Assembly (NCBI GenBank): GCA_945874765.1
Contig: CAMCHQ010000005.1
Location: 62,001 to 126,000, forward strand
DNA from: an uncultured Clostridia bacterium
GTDB taxonomy: Bacteria > Bacillota > Clostridia > Oscillospirales > Acutalibacteraceae
Length of the DNA: 64,000 bases
Reading direction: 5' to 3'
Within the stretch, counting starts at the first letter, position 1. Each line of letters opens with the position of its first letter. Under the pieces are notes generated by a model, which searched no databases, was not told where the DNA came from, and saw only the letters and a program-made list of their open reading frames with translations. The translations under genes were made by a program, and so were the position numbers. Shown one piece after another: positions 51,307 to 60,864 of the stretch.

Positions 51307-54300
51307 ATGCCAAAAAGAACAGATATACATAAAATACTCGTAATCGGCTCGGGTCCTATCGTTATAGGTCAGGCTGCCGAATTTGACTACTCGGGTACAC
51401 AGGCTTGTCTTGCTCTTAGAGAAGAGGGCTACGAGGTTGTGCTTATCAACTCTAACCCCGCAACTATTATGACCGATACAGATATTGCCGATAAGGTATA
51501 TATGGAACCGCTCAATCTTGAATATGTTGCAAGAATTATCCGTCACGAAAGACCTGACGCTATTTTGCCGTCACTCGGCGGTCAAACCGGTCTTAACCTT
51601 GCGGTTCAGCTTGCTAAAAAAGGTGTACTTAAAGAATGTGACGTTGAAATACTCGGCACTAATTTTGAAGCAATTGAAAGAGCAGAGGACAGAGAGCTTT
51701 TCAAGGAACTTTGCGAAAGCCTCGGCGAGCCTGTTCTTCCAAGTGAAATTGCCGAAAATCTTGAGGACGGTCTTAAGGCTGCAAGAGATATCGGATTTCC
51801 TGTTGTTCTTCGTCCTGCTTTTACCCTCGGCGGTACGGGCGGCGGCTTTGCCGATGATGAAGAAGAATTTATGGTAATGATGAAAAATGCGCTTGCTCTT
51901 TCTCCGGTTCATCAGGTTCTTGTCGAAAAGAGTATTAAGGGCTATAAGGAAATCGAATACGAGGTAATGCGTGACGCTAACGATACGGCTATCACTATTT
52001 GTAATATGGAAAATATCGACCCGGTCGGCGTCCATACAGGTGACTCCGTAGTTGTTGCTCCGTCACAAACACTTACAAATAAGGAATATCAAATGCTTCG
52101 TGATTCTGCTCTTCGCATTATCCGTGAGCTTAAAATCGAGGGTGGTTGTAATGTTCAGTTTGCACTTGACCCTCATTCATTCCAATATTATCTTATCGAG
52201 GTAAACCCGAGAGTATCACGTTCATCTGCACTTGCTTCTAAAGCTTCGGGTTATCCTATCGCAAGAGTTTCGGCTAAAATCAGCGTAGGTATGCACCTTG
52301 ATGAAATTCCTATTGCAAATACTCCTGCATCATTTGAGCCTACTCTTGACTATGTTGTTACTAAAATCGCACGTTTCCCGTTTGATAAATTTGCAGACGC
52401 CAATAACACACTTAACACTCAGATGAAAGCAACCGGTGAGGTTATGGCAATCGGCAGAACAATGGAGGAAAGCTTGCTTAAAGCCGTTCGTTCACTTGAA
52501 ATCGGTGTTTGCCATCTCTACAGTAAGAAATTTGATACCTACACTGAGGACGAACTTCTTAACTATATCAAAAACGGTACAGACGACAGACTTTTCGCAA
52601 TCGCTCAGCTTATCAGACTTCATACTGATTTAATCAGAATTTATAACGCTACCAAAATCGATATGTTCTTCCTTGAAAAGTTTAAGAATATTGTTGATTT
52701 TGAAAATGTTATTAAGGAAAATGTTAAGGATATCGAAACTCTTAAAGACGCTAAGAAAATGGGCGTTTCCGATAAATATATCGGTATGCTTTGGGGTATG
52801 AGTGAGTCGGATGTATTTAAACTCAGAAAAGAAAATAATATTTTCCCTGTTTATAAGATGATTGATACCTGCGCTTCCGAGTTTGATTCATATGTTCCTT
52901 ATTTCTATTCAACTTATGAAGAAGAAAACGAATCTGTAGTATCGGATAAAAAGAAAATCGTTGTTTTGGGTTCAGGTCCTATCCGTATCGGTCAGGGTGT
53001 TGAATTTGACTATTCAACAGTTCACGCTATCTGGTCAATCCGTGAGGCAGGATATGAGGCAATTATTATCAATAATAACCCTGAAACCGTATCGACCGAC
53101 TATACTACTTCGGATAAACTTTATTTTGAACCGCTTACAGTTGAGGATGTAATGAATGTTATTACTCTTGAAAATCCTCTCGGCATTGTCGTATCTCTCG
53201 GCGGTCAGACTGCCATTAACCTTGCGCCTCCTCTTGACGCACTCGGCGTTCATATTATCGGAACGGATGTTGAAGCTATTGACAGAGCGGAAAACCGTGA
53301 CAGCTTTGAAAAGGTTATGGAATCTCTCGGTATCCCTCAGCCAAAGGGACTTGCCGTTACAAATATTGAAGAGGGCGTAAAGGTCGCTGCCGAAATAGGA
53401 TATCCTGTCCTTGTCAGACCTTCGTTTGTTCTCGGCGGCCGTGCAATGCAGATTGTTGCCAATGAGGAGTCACTTCGTCATTATCTTCAAACTGCCGTTG
53501 AAATCAATACAGACCAGCCTGTTTTGGTTGATAAATATATTATGGGTCGTGAACTTGAAGTCGACGCTATTTGCGACGGAAAAGACGTATTTATTCCTGG
53601 TATTATGGAACACGTTGAAAGAACAGGCGTTCACTCGGGTGACTCTATCTCGATTTATCCTACCTTTACAGCTTCTCAAAATGTTAAGGATAAGATTATC
53701 GATTATACAGTAAGGCTCGGCAAGGCAATCGGTATTGTCGGTCTTTATAACATTCAGTTTATCGCCGATAATAATGACGATGTTTATGTAATCGAGGTTA
53801 ATCCACGTTCCTCAAGAACCGTTCCTTTCCTTTCAAAGGCAACAAGCGTACCTATGGCTCATATCGCTACACAGGTTATCTTGGGTCATTCGCTTAAAGA
53901 ACAGGGAATTGATAAGGTTTATCCTGAGGAGAAAAAGCGTTGGTATGTTAAAGCTCCTGCTTTCTCATTCTCTAAACTTAAAGGAATGGATACATACCTC
54001 TCTCCTGAAATGAAGTCGACAGGTGAGGCAATCGGCTATGATAAGTCGCTTACACGTGCACTTTATAAGGCTATTCAGGCTTCGGGTATGAACGTTGCAA
54101 ACTACGGCACTGTATTTGTAACAATTGCCGACCAGGACAAGCCTGCGGCACTTCCTCTTATTAAGAGATTTTATGACCTCGGCTTTAATATCGAAGCAAC
54201 AGAGGGTACTGCCAAATATCTCAAGAGCCACGGTATTCGTACTAAGGTTCGTGCAAAACTTACTCTTGATGACAGTGATGAAATTCTTAAAGCACTTCGT

Positions 54301-54492
54301 CAGGGACATATCGCTTACGTTATCAACACTATTGATATCAACGCAGGCGACTCTCATTCCGACGGCTCGGAAATCAGACGTGCGGCAGTAGAAAATAATG
54401 TTACTATGTTCACTTCACTTGATACCGTCAAAGTGCTTCTTGATGTTCTTGAAGAAATTACACTCGGCGTATCAACAATTGACGAGGAATAA
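51307..54492 (+). CDS. carB: Carbamoyl-phosphate synthase large subunit
   Basis: Makes carbamoyl phosphate from bicarbonate, ammonia and two ATP for the pyrimidine (and arginine) pathways. A full-length 1,061-residue protein with two homologous ATP-grasp halves: the first starts [20 protein letters not shown], with [13 protein letters not shown] and [16 protein letters not shown]; the second starts [20 protein letters not shown], with [15 protein letters not shown] and [16 protein letters not shown]. The C-terminal MGS-like allosteric domain (about 935-1,061) contains [18 protein letters not shown]. No truncation is seen. Confidence 0.98.
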   Translation: MPKRTDIHKILVIGSGPIVIGQAAEFDYSGTQACLALREEGYEVVLINSNPATIMTDTDIADKVYMEPLNLEYVARIIRHERPDAILPSLGGQTGLNLAVQLAKKGVLKECDVEILGTNFEAIERAEDRELFKELCESLGEPVLPSEIAENLEDGLKAARDIGFPVVLRPAFTLGGTGGGFADDEEEFMVMMKNALALSPVHQVLVEKSIKGYKEIEYEVMRDANDTAITICNMENIDPVGVHTGDSVVVAPSQTLTNKEYQMLRDSALRIIRELKIEGGCNVQFALDPHSFQYYLIEVNPRVSRSSALASKASGYPIARVSAKISVGMHLDEIPIANTPASFEPTLDYVVTKIARFPFDKFADANNTLNTQMKATGEVMAIGRTMEESLLKAVRSLEIGVCHLYSKKFDTYTEDELLNYIKNGTDDRLFAIAQLIRLHTDLIRIYNATKIDMFFLEKFKNIVDFENVIKENVKDIETLKDAKKMGVSDKYIGMLWGMSESDVFKLRKENNIFPVYKMIDTCASEFDSYVPYFYSTYEEENESVVSDKKKIVVLGSGPIRIGQGVEFDYSTVHAIWSIREAGYEAIIINNNPETVSTDYTTSDKLYFEPLTVEDVMNVITLENPLGIVVSLGGQTAINLAPPLDALGVHIIGTDVEAIDRAENRDSFEKVMESLGIPQPKGLAVTNIEEGVKVAAEIGYPVLVRPSFVLGGRAMQIVANEESLRHYLQTAVEINTDQPVLVDKYIMGRELEVDAICDGKDVFIPGIMEHVERTGVHSGDSISIYPTFTASQNVKDKIIDYTVRLGKAIGIVGLYNIQFIADNNDDVYVIEVNPRSSRTVPFLSKATSVPMAHIATQVILGHSLKEQGIDKVYPEEKKRWYVKAPAFSFSKLKGMDTYLSPEMKSTGEAIGYDKSLTRALYKAIQASGMNVANYGTVFVTIADQDKPAALPLIKRFYDLGFNIEATEGTAKYLKSHGIRTKVRAKLTLDDSDEILKALRQGHIAYVINTIDINAGDSHSDGSEIRRAAVENNVTMFTSLDTVKVLLDVLEEITLGVSTIDEE

Positions 54493-54498
54493 TTATAT

Positions 54499-55227
54499 AT
54501 GTTTTTTGAAAGCGATTATAAAATTTTATCTAATGAAAAAATAGCCAAAGATGTTTACAAAATGCGACTTGAGGGCGATACATCTCATATCACCGCTCCC
54601 GGCCAGTTTGTAAATATCAAGCTTGAGGGTAAATTTCTCCGCCGTCCTATCTCTGTTTGCGACTGCGAGGGGAATGTTATCACAATTATTTATAAAGTAG
54701 TCGGCGAGGGTACCGAGCAAATGAGCAGTCTTGAAATCGGAGAAATGCTTAATGTGCTTACGGGGCTTGGCAACGGCTACGATATTTCAAAATCGACTAA
54801 GCCGCTTCTTATCGGCGGCGGCGTCGGTGTTCCGCCTATGTATCTTCTTGCAAAGAAACTTATTGAGGCAGGGCAGAAACCTACAGTGGTTCTCGGTTTT
54901 AATACTAAGGACGAGGTTTTTTATGAGGATGAATTTAAGGCACTTAAAATTGACGTTTATGTCACAACAGTTGACGGCTCATACGGTGTTAAAGGTTTTG
55001 TAACAGACGCTTTTCCCGATGATTACGATTATTTTTATACCTGCGGTCCTCTCCCTATGTTCAAGGCGGTTTATGATAAAACCGAGTGCTCAGGTCAGTT
55101 CTCGTTTGAGGAAAGAATGGGCTGCGGCTTCGGCGCTTGTATGGGTTGCTCCTGCAAAACAAAATACGGCAATAAGCGTATTTGTAAGGACGGTCCCGTT
55201 CTTGTTAAGGAGGAGATTATATGGTAG
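54499..55227 (+). CDS. pyrK: Dihydroorotate dehydrogenase electron-transfer subunit
   Basis: PyrK carries FAD and a [2Fe-2S] cluster and links PyrD(1B) to NAD+. The 242-residue protein has the FAD motif FLRRPISVCDCEGN, the NAD-binding GGGVGVPPMYLLAKKL, TCGPLPMFKAV, and the C-terminal cluster ERMGCGFGACMGCSCKTKYG...RICKDGPV, providing four Cys ligands. It overlaps pyrD by seven bases, fitting formation of a PyrDK heterotetramer. Confidence 0.96.
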   Translation: MFFESDYKILSNEKIAKDVYKMRLEGDTSHITAPGQFVNIKLEGKFLRRPISVCDCEGNVITIIYKVVGEGTEQMSSLEIGEMLNVLTGLGNGYDISKSTKPLLIGGGVGVPPMYLLAKKLIEAGQKPTVVLGFNTKDEVFYEDEFKALKIDVYVTTVDGSYGVKGFVTDAFPDDYDYFYTCGPLPMFKAVYDKTECSGQFSFEERMGCGFGACMGCSCKTKYGNKRICKDGPVLVKEEIIW

Positions 55228-56132
55228 ATTTATCGGTAAACCTTGCAGGTCTTGAAATGGATAACCCTGTTGTTCCGGCTTCGGGCACATTCGGCTTCGG
55301 CAAGGAATTTAAGGATATTTACGATATCAACATTTTAGGCTCGTTTTCATTTAAGGGCACTACAAAGGATGCACGTTTCGGCAATCCCACTCCGAGAATT
55401 GCGGAATGTACTTCGGGTATGATTAATGCCGTAGGACTTCAAAATCCTGGTGTTCACCACGTTATTGAGCACGAACTTCCTGAAATGAAGGAATATTTCC
55501 ATAAACCTGTTATCGCAAATGTATCGGGCTTTTCGGTTGACGATTATGCTTATACATGTTCTCTCCTTGATAAAGAGGAGCAAGTCGGTATATTGGAGGT
55601 CAATGTTTCCTGCCCTAATGTTCACGGCGGCGGAATGAGCTTCGGCACTTCACCCGAGTGTGCGGCTCAGGTTACTAAAGCTGTCAAAGAGGTAACAACA
55701 AAGCCTGTGTTTATAAAACTTTCACCTAATGTTACCGATATTGTTTCTATCGCAAAGGCTTGTGAAGAAGCAGGGGCAGACGGTATTTGCCTTATAAATA
55801 CTATGCTCGGTATGCGTATTGACCTTAAAAGACGTAAGCCTGTTATTGCTAACAAAATGGGCGGCTTCAGCGGCGACGCTATTTTCCCGGTAGCAGTCAG
55901 AATGGTTTATCAGGTTGCAAAAGCCTGTGAAATTCCCATTATTGGCTGCGGCGGTGTGTCGAGTGCAAAAAATGTAATTGAAATGATGATGGCAGGCGCA
56001 ACTGCCGTTGAGGTAGGGGCTGCAAATCTTGTAAATCCCTGCGCTTGTAAAGATATTATCGAGGCTCTTCCGATTGAATGTGAAAAGCTCGGTATTAATA
56101 AATTAAGTGATATTATAGGAGTGATTGATTAA
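55221..56132 (+). CDS. pyrD: Dihydroorotate dehydrogenase, class 1B catalytic subunit
   Basis: Oxidises dihydroorotate to orotate using FMN. The 303-residue protein has [25 protein letters not shown], the catalytic-loop [15 protein letters not shown] (Cys base of class 1 enzymes), KLSPNVTDI and [29 protein letters not shown] (FMN phosphate). Pairing with pyrK confirms class 1B. Its last base is the first base of the pyrF ATG. Confidence 0.97.
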   Translation: MVDLSVNLAGLEMDNPVVPASGTFGFGKEFKDIYDINILGSFSFKGTTKDARFGNPTPRIAECTSGMINAVGLQNPGVHHVIEHELPEMKEYFHKPVIANVSGFSVDDYAYTCSLLDKEEQVGILEVNVSCPNVHGGGMSFGTSPECAAQVTKAVKEVTTKPVFIKLSPNVTDIVSIAKACEEAGADGICLINTMLGMRIDLKRRKPVIANKMGGFSGDAIFPVAVRMVYQVAKACEIPIIGCGGVSSAKNVIEMMMAGATAVEVGAANLVNPCACKDIIEALPIECEKLGINKLSDIIGVID

Positions 56133-56830
56133 TGGGTAAGGACGTTATTGTAGCTTGCGACTTTTCAAGCGCACAGCAAACCTTTGATTTTCTCGATAAG
56201 TTTACCGAGGAAAAGCCTTTTGTTAAAATCGGTATGGAACTTTATTATGCAGAAGGTCCGTCAATAGTTAAGGAGATTAAGAAGAGGGGTCATAAGATTT
56301 TCCTTGACCTTAAACTTCACGATATTCCGAATACCGTTAAAAAATCTATGGCTGTTCTTTCTAAGCTTGATGTTGATATGACTAACGTTCATGCAGCAGG
56401 CACAATCGATATGATGAAAGCGGCTGTTGAGGGACTTACGAGAGAGGACGGTACAAGACCTCTTCTTATTGCGGTAACTCAACTCACCTCAACAAGCGAA
56501 GAACGTATGCAAAACGAACTTCTCATCAATGCTTCTATTAACGATACTATTGTAAAATATGCTCAAAATGCAAAGGCTGCAGGGCTTGACGGTGTTGTTT
56601 GCTCTCCTCTTGAGGCAGGTATGGTTAAGGAAAGCTGCGGCAAGGAGTTTATGACTGTTACACCGGGCGTTCGCTTTGCAGACGGTGACGTCGGTGACCA
56701 GGTTCGTGTTACTACACCGGAAAAGGCTAAGGAAATCGGCTCCGATTATATCGTAGTCGGCAGACCTATTACCGCAGCGGCTGACCCTGTTGCGGCTTAT
56801 AGAAGATGCGTTAAAGAATTTGTAGGATAA
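56132..56830 (+). CDS. pyrF: Orotidine 5'-phosphate decarboxylase
   Basis: Converts OMP to UMP, the last de novo step. 232 residues with the catalytic [13 protein letters not shown] (Asp-Lys-x-x-Asp), [10 protein letters not shown]-like [38 protein letters not shown] and [12 protein letters not shown] phosphate loop. The class fits PyrF group I, with a normal length. It starts on the last base of pyrD and leads to pyrE after a ten-base gap with AAGGAG. Confidence 0.97.
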   Translation: MGKDVIVACDFSSAQQTFDFLDKFTEEKPFVKIGMELYYAEGPSIVKEIKKRGHKIFLDLKLHDIPNTVKKSMAVLSKLDVDMTNVHAAGTIDMMKAAVEGLTREDGTRPLLIAVTQLTSTSEERMQNELLINASINDTIVKYAQNAKAAGLDGVVCSPLEAGMVKESCGKEFMTVTPGVRFADGDVGDQVRVTTPEKAKEIGSDYIVVGRPITAAADPVAAYRRCVKEFVG

Positions 56831-56840
56831 GGAGATAACT

Positions 56841-57497
56841 ATGGAAGGCTACAAAAGAGAATTTATAAAGTTTTTAGAGGATGCGGGCGTATTGAAGTTC
56901 GGCGATTTTACTGCTAAAAGCGGCAGAAAAATTCCTTATTTCATCAATGCGGGCGATATCAAAACAGGCGAGCAAATCCAAAAACTCGGCGAATTTTACG
57001 CAAAGGCTTATTTTGAAAAAGTAGGAAATAAAAAGTCGGTTCTTTACGGCCCTGCTTATAAAGGTATTCCTATCGCTGTTTCGGTTGCCGTTGCACTTGC
57101 AAAAGACGGTCTTGATGTTCCTTTCTTCTTCAACCGTAAAGAGGAAAAGGACCACGGCGAAGGCGGTGTGTTTGTAGGTTATAAGCCTCAGGCAGGCGAG
57201 GACGTTGTTATTGTTGAGGACGTTATCACCGCAGGCACCGCTATCAGAGAAAGTATGGCTATTCTTTCAAAACTTGAGGGCGTAAACGTTAAGGCAACAT
57301 TTGTTATGGTCGACCGTAAGGAAAAAGGTCAGGGCGAAAAGAGCGCTATGGCTGAGGTAACAGATGAATTCGGCTTCCCTGTATATTCGGTTGTTGATGT
57401 TTATGACATTATCGAGTATCTTGAAGAAGACGAAAAAAATAAAGAAAACATAGACAGAATTAAAGCATATCTTGCTGTAAACGGCGCAAAGGAATAA
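56841..57497 (+). CDS. pyrE: Orotate phosphoribosyltransferase
   Basis: Joins orotate and PRPP to give OMP. 218 residues with the orotate-side KFGDFTAKSGRKIPYFINAG, LYGPAYKGIPIAV, the RKEEKDHGEGG flexible loop and the PRPP motif VVIVEDVITAGTAIRES. Its length and Lys-rich loop are typical. It is followed by pyrB; between the two, AAAGGAAGTG serves the pyrB start at 57516. Confidence 0.97.
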   Translation: MEGYKREFIKFLEDAGVLKFGDFTAKSGRKIPYFINAGDIKTGEQIQKLGEFYAKAYFEKVGNKKSVLYGPAYKGIPIAVSVAVALAKDGLDVPFFFNRKEEKDHGEGGVFVGYKPQAGEDVVIVEDVITAGTAIRESMAILSKLEGVNVKATFVMVDRKEKGQGEKSAMAEVTDEFGFPVYSVVDVYDIIEYLEEDEKNKENIDRIKAYLAVNGAKE

Positions 57498-57515
57498 TTG
57501 AAAGGAAGTGCTCAA

Positions 57516-58442
57516 ATGAGACATTTGCTTGATACAACAGATTTATCACTTGAAGAGGTTGACCATATTATCTCTACTGCGATTGACATTATCAATAATA
57601 AAGAAAAATATGCTCACGTGTGCGACGGTAAAAAACTTGCGACACTCTTTTTTGAACCGTCAACAAGAACACGTCTTTCGTTTGAGGCGGCTATGATGGA
57701 ACTCGGCGGTAACGTTTTGGGCTTCAGCGAGGCGGCTTCATCATCTGCATCTAAGGGCGAAACGGTTGAGGATACTGTAAGAATGGTATCTTGCTATGCT
57801 GATATTATCGCAATGCGTCATCCTCTTGAGGGTGCACCGAGAGTTGCAAGCTTTAAAAGCGGCGTGCCTATTATCAATGCAGGCGACGGCGGTCATTCCC
57901 ACCCGACGCAGACACTTACAGACCTTTTAACTATTTTCAGGGAAAAGGGCAGGCTTGATAATATGACTATAGGTCTTTGCGGTGACCTTAAATTCGGCAG
58001 AACCGTTCATTCTCTTATCAAGGCGATGACAAGATATAAGAATGTTAAATTTGTTCTTATCGCTCCTAAGGAACTTGCACTTCCAGATTATATTAAGACC
58101 GATATTCTCGATAAATCGGGCAGTGAATATAAAGAGGTTGAAACTATGGAGGAGGCTATGCCTGAGCTTGACGTGCTTTATATGACACGTGTTCAGCGTG
58201 AACGCTTCTTCTCGGAGGACGAATATCTTAAAGTTAAAGACGCATTTATTCTTGACCTTGATAAACTTAAAACGGCTAAAGAGGATTTGACTATTATGCA
58301 CCCTCTTCCGAGAGTTAATGAAATTGCTACAGAGGTTGACGATGACCCGAGGGCTAAATATTTTGTTCAGGCGCTCAACGGCAAGTATGTAAGAATGGCG
58401 CTTATTAAAACTCTTCTTGAATGGGCAGGTACAATCAAATGA
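57516..58442 (+). CDS. pyrB: Aspartate carbamoyltransferase catalytic subunit
   Basis: Transfers the carbamoyl group to aspartate. 308 residues with the carbamoyl-phosphate loop [20 protein letters not shown], the 80s-loop [47 protein letters not shown] and [18 protein letters not shown] use the ATG at 57516 rather than the in-frame TTG at 57498 because AAAGGAAGTG lies between them. The stop overlaps the pyrI ATG (ATGA), consistent with a PyrB-PyrI complex. Confidence 0.97.
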   Translation: MRHLLDTTDLSLEEVDHIISTAIDIINNKEKYAHVCDGKKLATLFFEPSTRTRLSFEAAMMELGGNVLGFSEAASSSASKGETVEDTVRMVSCYADIIAMRHPLEGAPRVASFKSGVPIINAGDGGHSHPTQTLTDLLTIFREKGRLDNMTIGLCGDLKFGRTVHSLIKAMTRYKNVKFVLIAPKELALPDYIKTDILDKSGSEYKEVETMEEAMPELDVLYMTRVQRERFFSEDEYLKVKDAFILDLDKLKTAKEDLTIMHPLPRVNEIATEVDDDPRAKYFVQALNGKYVRMALIKTLLEWAGTIK

Positions 58443-58849
58443 AAATTGATGAAATAGAAAACGGTATTGTTTTTGACCATATTACGGCAGGCAAGGGTAT
58501 GGAGGTTTATAATACGCTTCACCTTGATAAACTTAAATGTCAGGTCGCTATTATTCAAAATGCCAAAAGCGAAAAAATGGGCGCAAAGGATATAATCAAG
58601 ATTAATGAACTTATTGATATCAATCTTGACGTGCTTTGCTATATCGATAAAAATATTACCGTTAATGTAATCAAAAACGGCAAGAGCGTTGAAAAGAAAA
58701 CCCTTTCTCTTCCGAAAACTCTTACCAATGTTATCAAATGTTCAAACCCTCGCTGTATTTGTAATAATGAGGATATTGACCATATCTTTACTCTTACCGA
58801 CGATAACGGAACATATCGTTGCCTTTACTGCGAAACTAAAGCAAATTAA
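58439..58849 (+). CDS. pyrI: Aspartate carbamoyltransferase regulatory subunit
   Basis: PyrI binds nucleotide effectors and a structural zinc, giving PyrB feedback control by CTP/ATP. The 136-residue protein has the allosteric domain [20 protein letters not shown] and a zinc domain with [14 protein letters not shown] and YRCLYC (four Cys at the expected spacing). This allosteric subunit may be the main control point, since no transcriptional attenuator precedes the operon. Last gene of the operon; no terminator is seen before the next promoter eight bases on. Confidence 0.95.
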   Translation: MKIDEIENGIVFDHITAGKGMEVYNTLHLDKLKCQVAIIQNAKSEKMGAKDIIKINELIDINLDVLCYIDKNITVNVIKNGKSVEKKTLSLPKTLTNVIKCSNPRCICNNEDIDHIFTLTDDNGTYRCLYCETKAN

Positions 58850-58856
58850 TATTTGA

Positions 58857-58885
58857 TTGACATTTGCGCTTTTTTATATTATAAT
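58857..58885 (+). promoter_or_regulatory. Consensus promoter for the riboswitch-oadB transcript
   Basis: TTGACA (58857-58862), 17 bases, TATAAT (58880-58885), a perfect vegetative promoter ending just before the structured leader. Confidence 0.92.
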
Positions 58886-58887
58886 GT

Positions 58888-59030
58888 TTTCGAAAAAAGG
58901 GAGTAGTTAGCATTTGCTTTTTGCAAATGTTGCATAGGTCGTCATGACGGGAAACCCGGTCTGTGCATTGCTGAACATTTTTCAGTTATAACGAGACTTT
59001 TATCGATTACGATAAAGGTGTCGTTATTTT
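58888..59030 (+). ncRNA. Riboswitch-like leader (yybP-ykoY-type) before the Na+-decarboxylase genes
   Basis: The leader has AAAGGGAGTAG, a GCATTTGC/GCAAATGT hairpin, GGTCGTCATGACGGGAAACC next to CCGGTCT, and AACGAGACTTTTATC. The elements GGGAGTAG, GTCGTCA and GAGACTTT in this order recall the yybP-ykoY (Mn2+) family. The closing stem CGAAAAAAG with CTTTTATCG shares its 3' strand with the 5' arm of the following terminator, so a ligand-stabilised closing stem would allow read-through. The ligand is uncertain: the downstream gene is a Na+ pump subunit, so a Na+-sensing or other class must be considered. Confidence 0.65.
58990..59030 (+). terminator. Terminator of the riboswitch-like leader
   Basis: AACGAGACTTTTATCG (58990-59005) pairs with CGATAAAGGTGTCGTT (59010-59025), with small mismatches, around ATTA; a T-rich tail follows. 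It overlaps the presumed aptamer closing stem. Confidence 0.85.
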
Positions 59031-59054
59031 TATTTTTAATTTAAGGAGAAAAAT

Positions 59055-60209
59055 ATGGAAACACTACTTTTAAAAGTATCTGTTTTGCAGGAATTTGCCA
59101 ACTTGTTTTCAAATATAGGCGAAACTAAATGGCAAATGGTTCTTATGTGGGCAGTCGGCGGACTTCTCATTTATCTTGCAATCGGAAAACAGATGGAACC
59201 TACACTTCTTTTACCGATGGGCTTCGGTACTATTTTGGTAAACCTTCCCTGGTCAGGCGCTATTACTCAGCCCGGCTCCGAGGCAGGACCTATCAGTGTG
59301 CTTTATGATGCAGGTATAGCAAACGAGCTTTTCCCACTTTTGCTGTTTATCGGTATCGGCGCTATGATTGATTTTGGCCCGCTTCTTAAAAATCCGTGGC
59401 TTATGCTCTTCGGCGCAGCTGCTCAGTTCGGTATTTTCTTTACCTTCTTTGTAGCGAGCTTCTTCTTTGATGTAAATGACGCAGCTTCTATCGCTATTAT
59501 CGGTGCTGCCGACGGCCCTACATCAATCTTCGTTGCAAACGAACTCGGTTCTAAGTATATCGGCGCAATTATGGTTGCCGCATATTCGTATATGGCGCTT
59601 GTTCCTATAGTTCAGCCGCCTGTTATTAAGGCTGTTACAACTAAGAAAGAACGTTTAATCAGAATGAAATATCACCCGGGTGACGTTTCTAAGACTACAA
59701 AAATTCTCTTCCCAATCGTTGTTACCGTTATCGCAGGTCTTGTAGCTCCTAAGTCTGTAGCTCTTGTAGGCTTCCTTATGTTCGGTAACCTTATCAGAGA
59801 ATGCGGCGTTCTTAATAACCTTTCCGAAACCGCACAAAACTCATTTGCAAATATTCTTACCATTCTTCTCGGTATCACTGTTGCAGGTCAAATGCACTAT
59901 GCAGAGTTCGTTCAGCCGGCTACACTTCTTATCCTCGGCCTCGGTCTTGTTGCATTCGTATTTGATACAGTCGGCGGTGTTGTGTTTGCTAAATTCCTTA
60001 ACCTCTTCTTACCTAAGGATAAGAAGATTAACCCAATGATAGGTGCGGCAGGTATTTCGGCATTCCCGATGAGCGGACGTGTTGTAAACCAAATGGGACT
60101 TAAAGAGGATAACCAAAACTTCCTTCTTATGCAGTCAATTTCAGTAAACGTTTCAGGTCAGATTGCTTCCGTTATCGCAGGCGGTCTTATCTTGACACTC
60201 GTATCTTGA
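59055..60209 (+). CDS. Na+-translocating decarboxylase beta subunit (OadB/GcdB/MmdB family)
   Basis: A 384-residue, multi-spanning membrane protein that couples decarboxylation of a carboxybiotin to Na+ export. Hallmarks: MGFGTILVNLPWSG, IGIGAMIDFGPLL, IIGAADGPTSIFVANELGSKYIGAI (the conserved Asp region in OadB), MFGNLIRECGV and AAGISAFPMSGRVVNQMG with its conserved Ser and Asn. The substrate (oxaloacetate, glutaconyl-CoA or methylmalonyl-CoA) cannot be told from the beta subunit. The alpha (carboxyltransferase) and biotin carrier genes are not nearby. A ribosome site AAGGAG precedes the ATG. It is controlled by the riboswitch-like leader upstream. Confidence 0.92.
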   Translation: METLLLKVSVLQEFANLFSNIGETKWQMVLMWAVGGLLIYLAIGKQMEPTLLLPMGFGTILVNLPWSGAITQPGSEAGPISVLYDAGIANELFPLLLFIGIGAMIDFGPLLKNPWLMLFGAAAQFGIFFTFFVASFFFDVNDAASIAIIGAADGPTSIFVANELGSKYIGAIMVAAYSYMALVPIVQPPVIKAVTTKKERLIRMKYHPGDVSKTTKILFPIVVTVIAGLVAPKSVALVGFLMFGNLIRECGVLNNLSETAQNSFANILTILLGITVAGQMHYAEFVQPATLLILGLGLVAFVFDTVGGVVFAKFLNLFLPKDKKINPMIGAAGISAFPMSGRVVNQMGLKEDNQNFLLMQSISVNVSGQIASVIAGGLILTLVS

Positions 60210-60227
60210 TAAGGAGGCTTGAATATT

Positions 60228-60425
60228 ATGTATAATTTATATGTAACTGTTATGGCATTTTTAATGAAGATTTCTATTTACGCAGATAGCTGGAAATCAT
60301 CACTTCCCGTCGTTCTTTTCGGTATGCTCGGTATCTTCATTGTAATCGGTGTTGTTGTCCTTTTAACATATCTTCTCAATAAGCTCACAAGCGGCAAGAA
60401 GAAAAACGATAAGGACGAAAAATAA
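60228..60425 (+). CDS. Small one-helix protein, OadG-like
   Basis: 65 residues: a short amphipathic start, one membrane helix (about 28-50, VVLFGMLGIFIVIGVVVLLT) and a Lys/Asp-rich cytoplasmic tail. Size, topology and position after the beta subunit fit the gamma/small subunit (OadG/MmdD type) that stabilises Na+-pumping decarboxylases; sequence similarity alone is too weak to be sure. AAGGAGG lies ten bases before the ATG at 60228, while the in-frame TTG at 60219 would sit on the ribosome site. Confidence 0.68.
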   Translation: MYNLYVTVMAFLMKISIYADSWKSSLPVVLFGMLGIFIVIGVVVLLTYLLNKLTSGKKKNDKDEK

Positions 60426-60432
60426 ATAATTC

Positions 60433-60466
60433 AGGCTGTTGGTTTTAAAAATCAACAGCCTTTTTT
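60433..60466 (+). terminator. Intrinsic terminator after the decarboxylase genes
   Basis: AGGCTGTTG (60433-60441) and CAACAGCCT (60453-60461) with a T6 tract. Confidence 0.88.
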
Positions 60467-60498
60467 ATTGTAATTAACTTTACAAATGTAATTACAAT
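60467..60498. promoter_or_regulatory. Inverted repeat, candidate operator of the toxin-antitoxin genes
   Basis: ATTGTAATTA (60467-60476) and TAATTACAAT (60489-60498) are perfect reverse complements separated by 12 bases, ending three bases before the -35 box. A nested palindrome TGTAATTACA (60487-60496) is also present. RHH antitoxins such as RelB/DinJ commonly bind such sites; binding here is inferred. Confidence 0.6.
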
Positions 60499-60501
60499 GT
60501 A

Positions 60502-60529
60502 TTGACAATTTTGAACTTTAGGGTATACT
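60502..60529 (+). promoter_or_regulatory. Promoter of the toxin-antitoxin operon
   Basis: TTGACA (60502-60507), 16 bases, TATACT (60524-60529), 20 bases before the antitoxin start. Confidence 0.8.
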
Positions 60530-60549
60530 ATTAATTAGGAGATGATATT

Positions 60550-60864
60550 ATGCTTAATGTTACAAATTCACCTAAAACAGCAACATTTCAAATGAGAATT
60601 AATCCTGAAATAAAAAAAGAAGTTGAAAGTATTTATGCGAATTGCGGTATGACGCTTACAGATGCAATTAATGCATTTTTACAACAAACAATTAATGTCG
60701 GCGGTATGCCTTTTATTTTAAATCAAAATTCCGAGAAAGTGTTAAAAAAACAGGCACTTGAACTATTGATGGCAGAACTTAACAACGGAGAAAATTCAGC
60801 TAAGTTCGATTCAGACTGGATTTCTGAAAAAGAAATGCTTGAAGAGTTCGGTACTGAGTTATGA
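60550..60864 (+). CDS. RelB/DinJ family antitoxin
   Basis: A 104-residue antitoxin. The N-terminal ribbon-helix-helix region TATFQMRINPEIKKEVESIY and TLTDAINAFLQQTINVGGMPF follow the RelB/DinJ pattern (DNA binding and dimerisation); the charged C-terminus (SDWISEKEMLEEFGTEL) should wrap the toxin. AGGAGATG precedes the ATG. Its stop overlaps the toxin start by four bases, the usual arrangement ensuring more antitoxin than toxin. Confidence 0.9.
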   Translation: MLNVTNSPKTATFQMRINPEIKKEVESIYANCGMTLTDAINAFLQQTINVGGMPFILNQNSEKVLKKQALELLMAELNNGENSAKFDSDWISEKEMLEEFGTEL

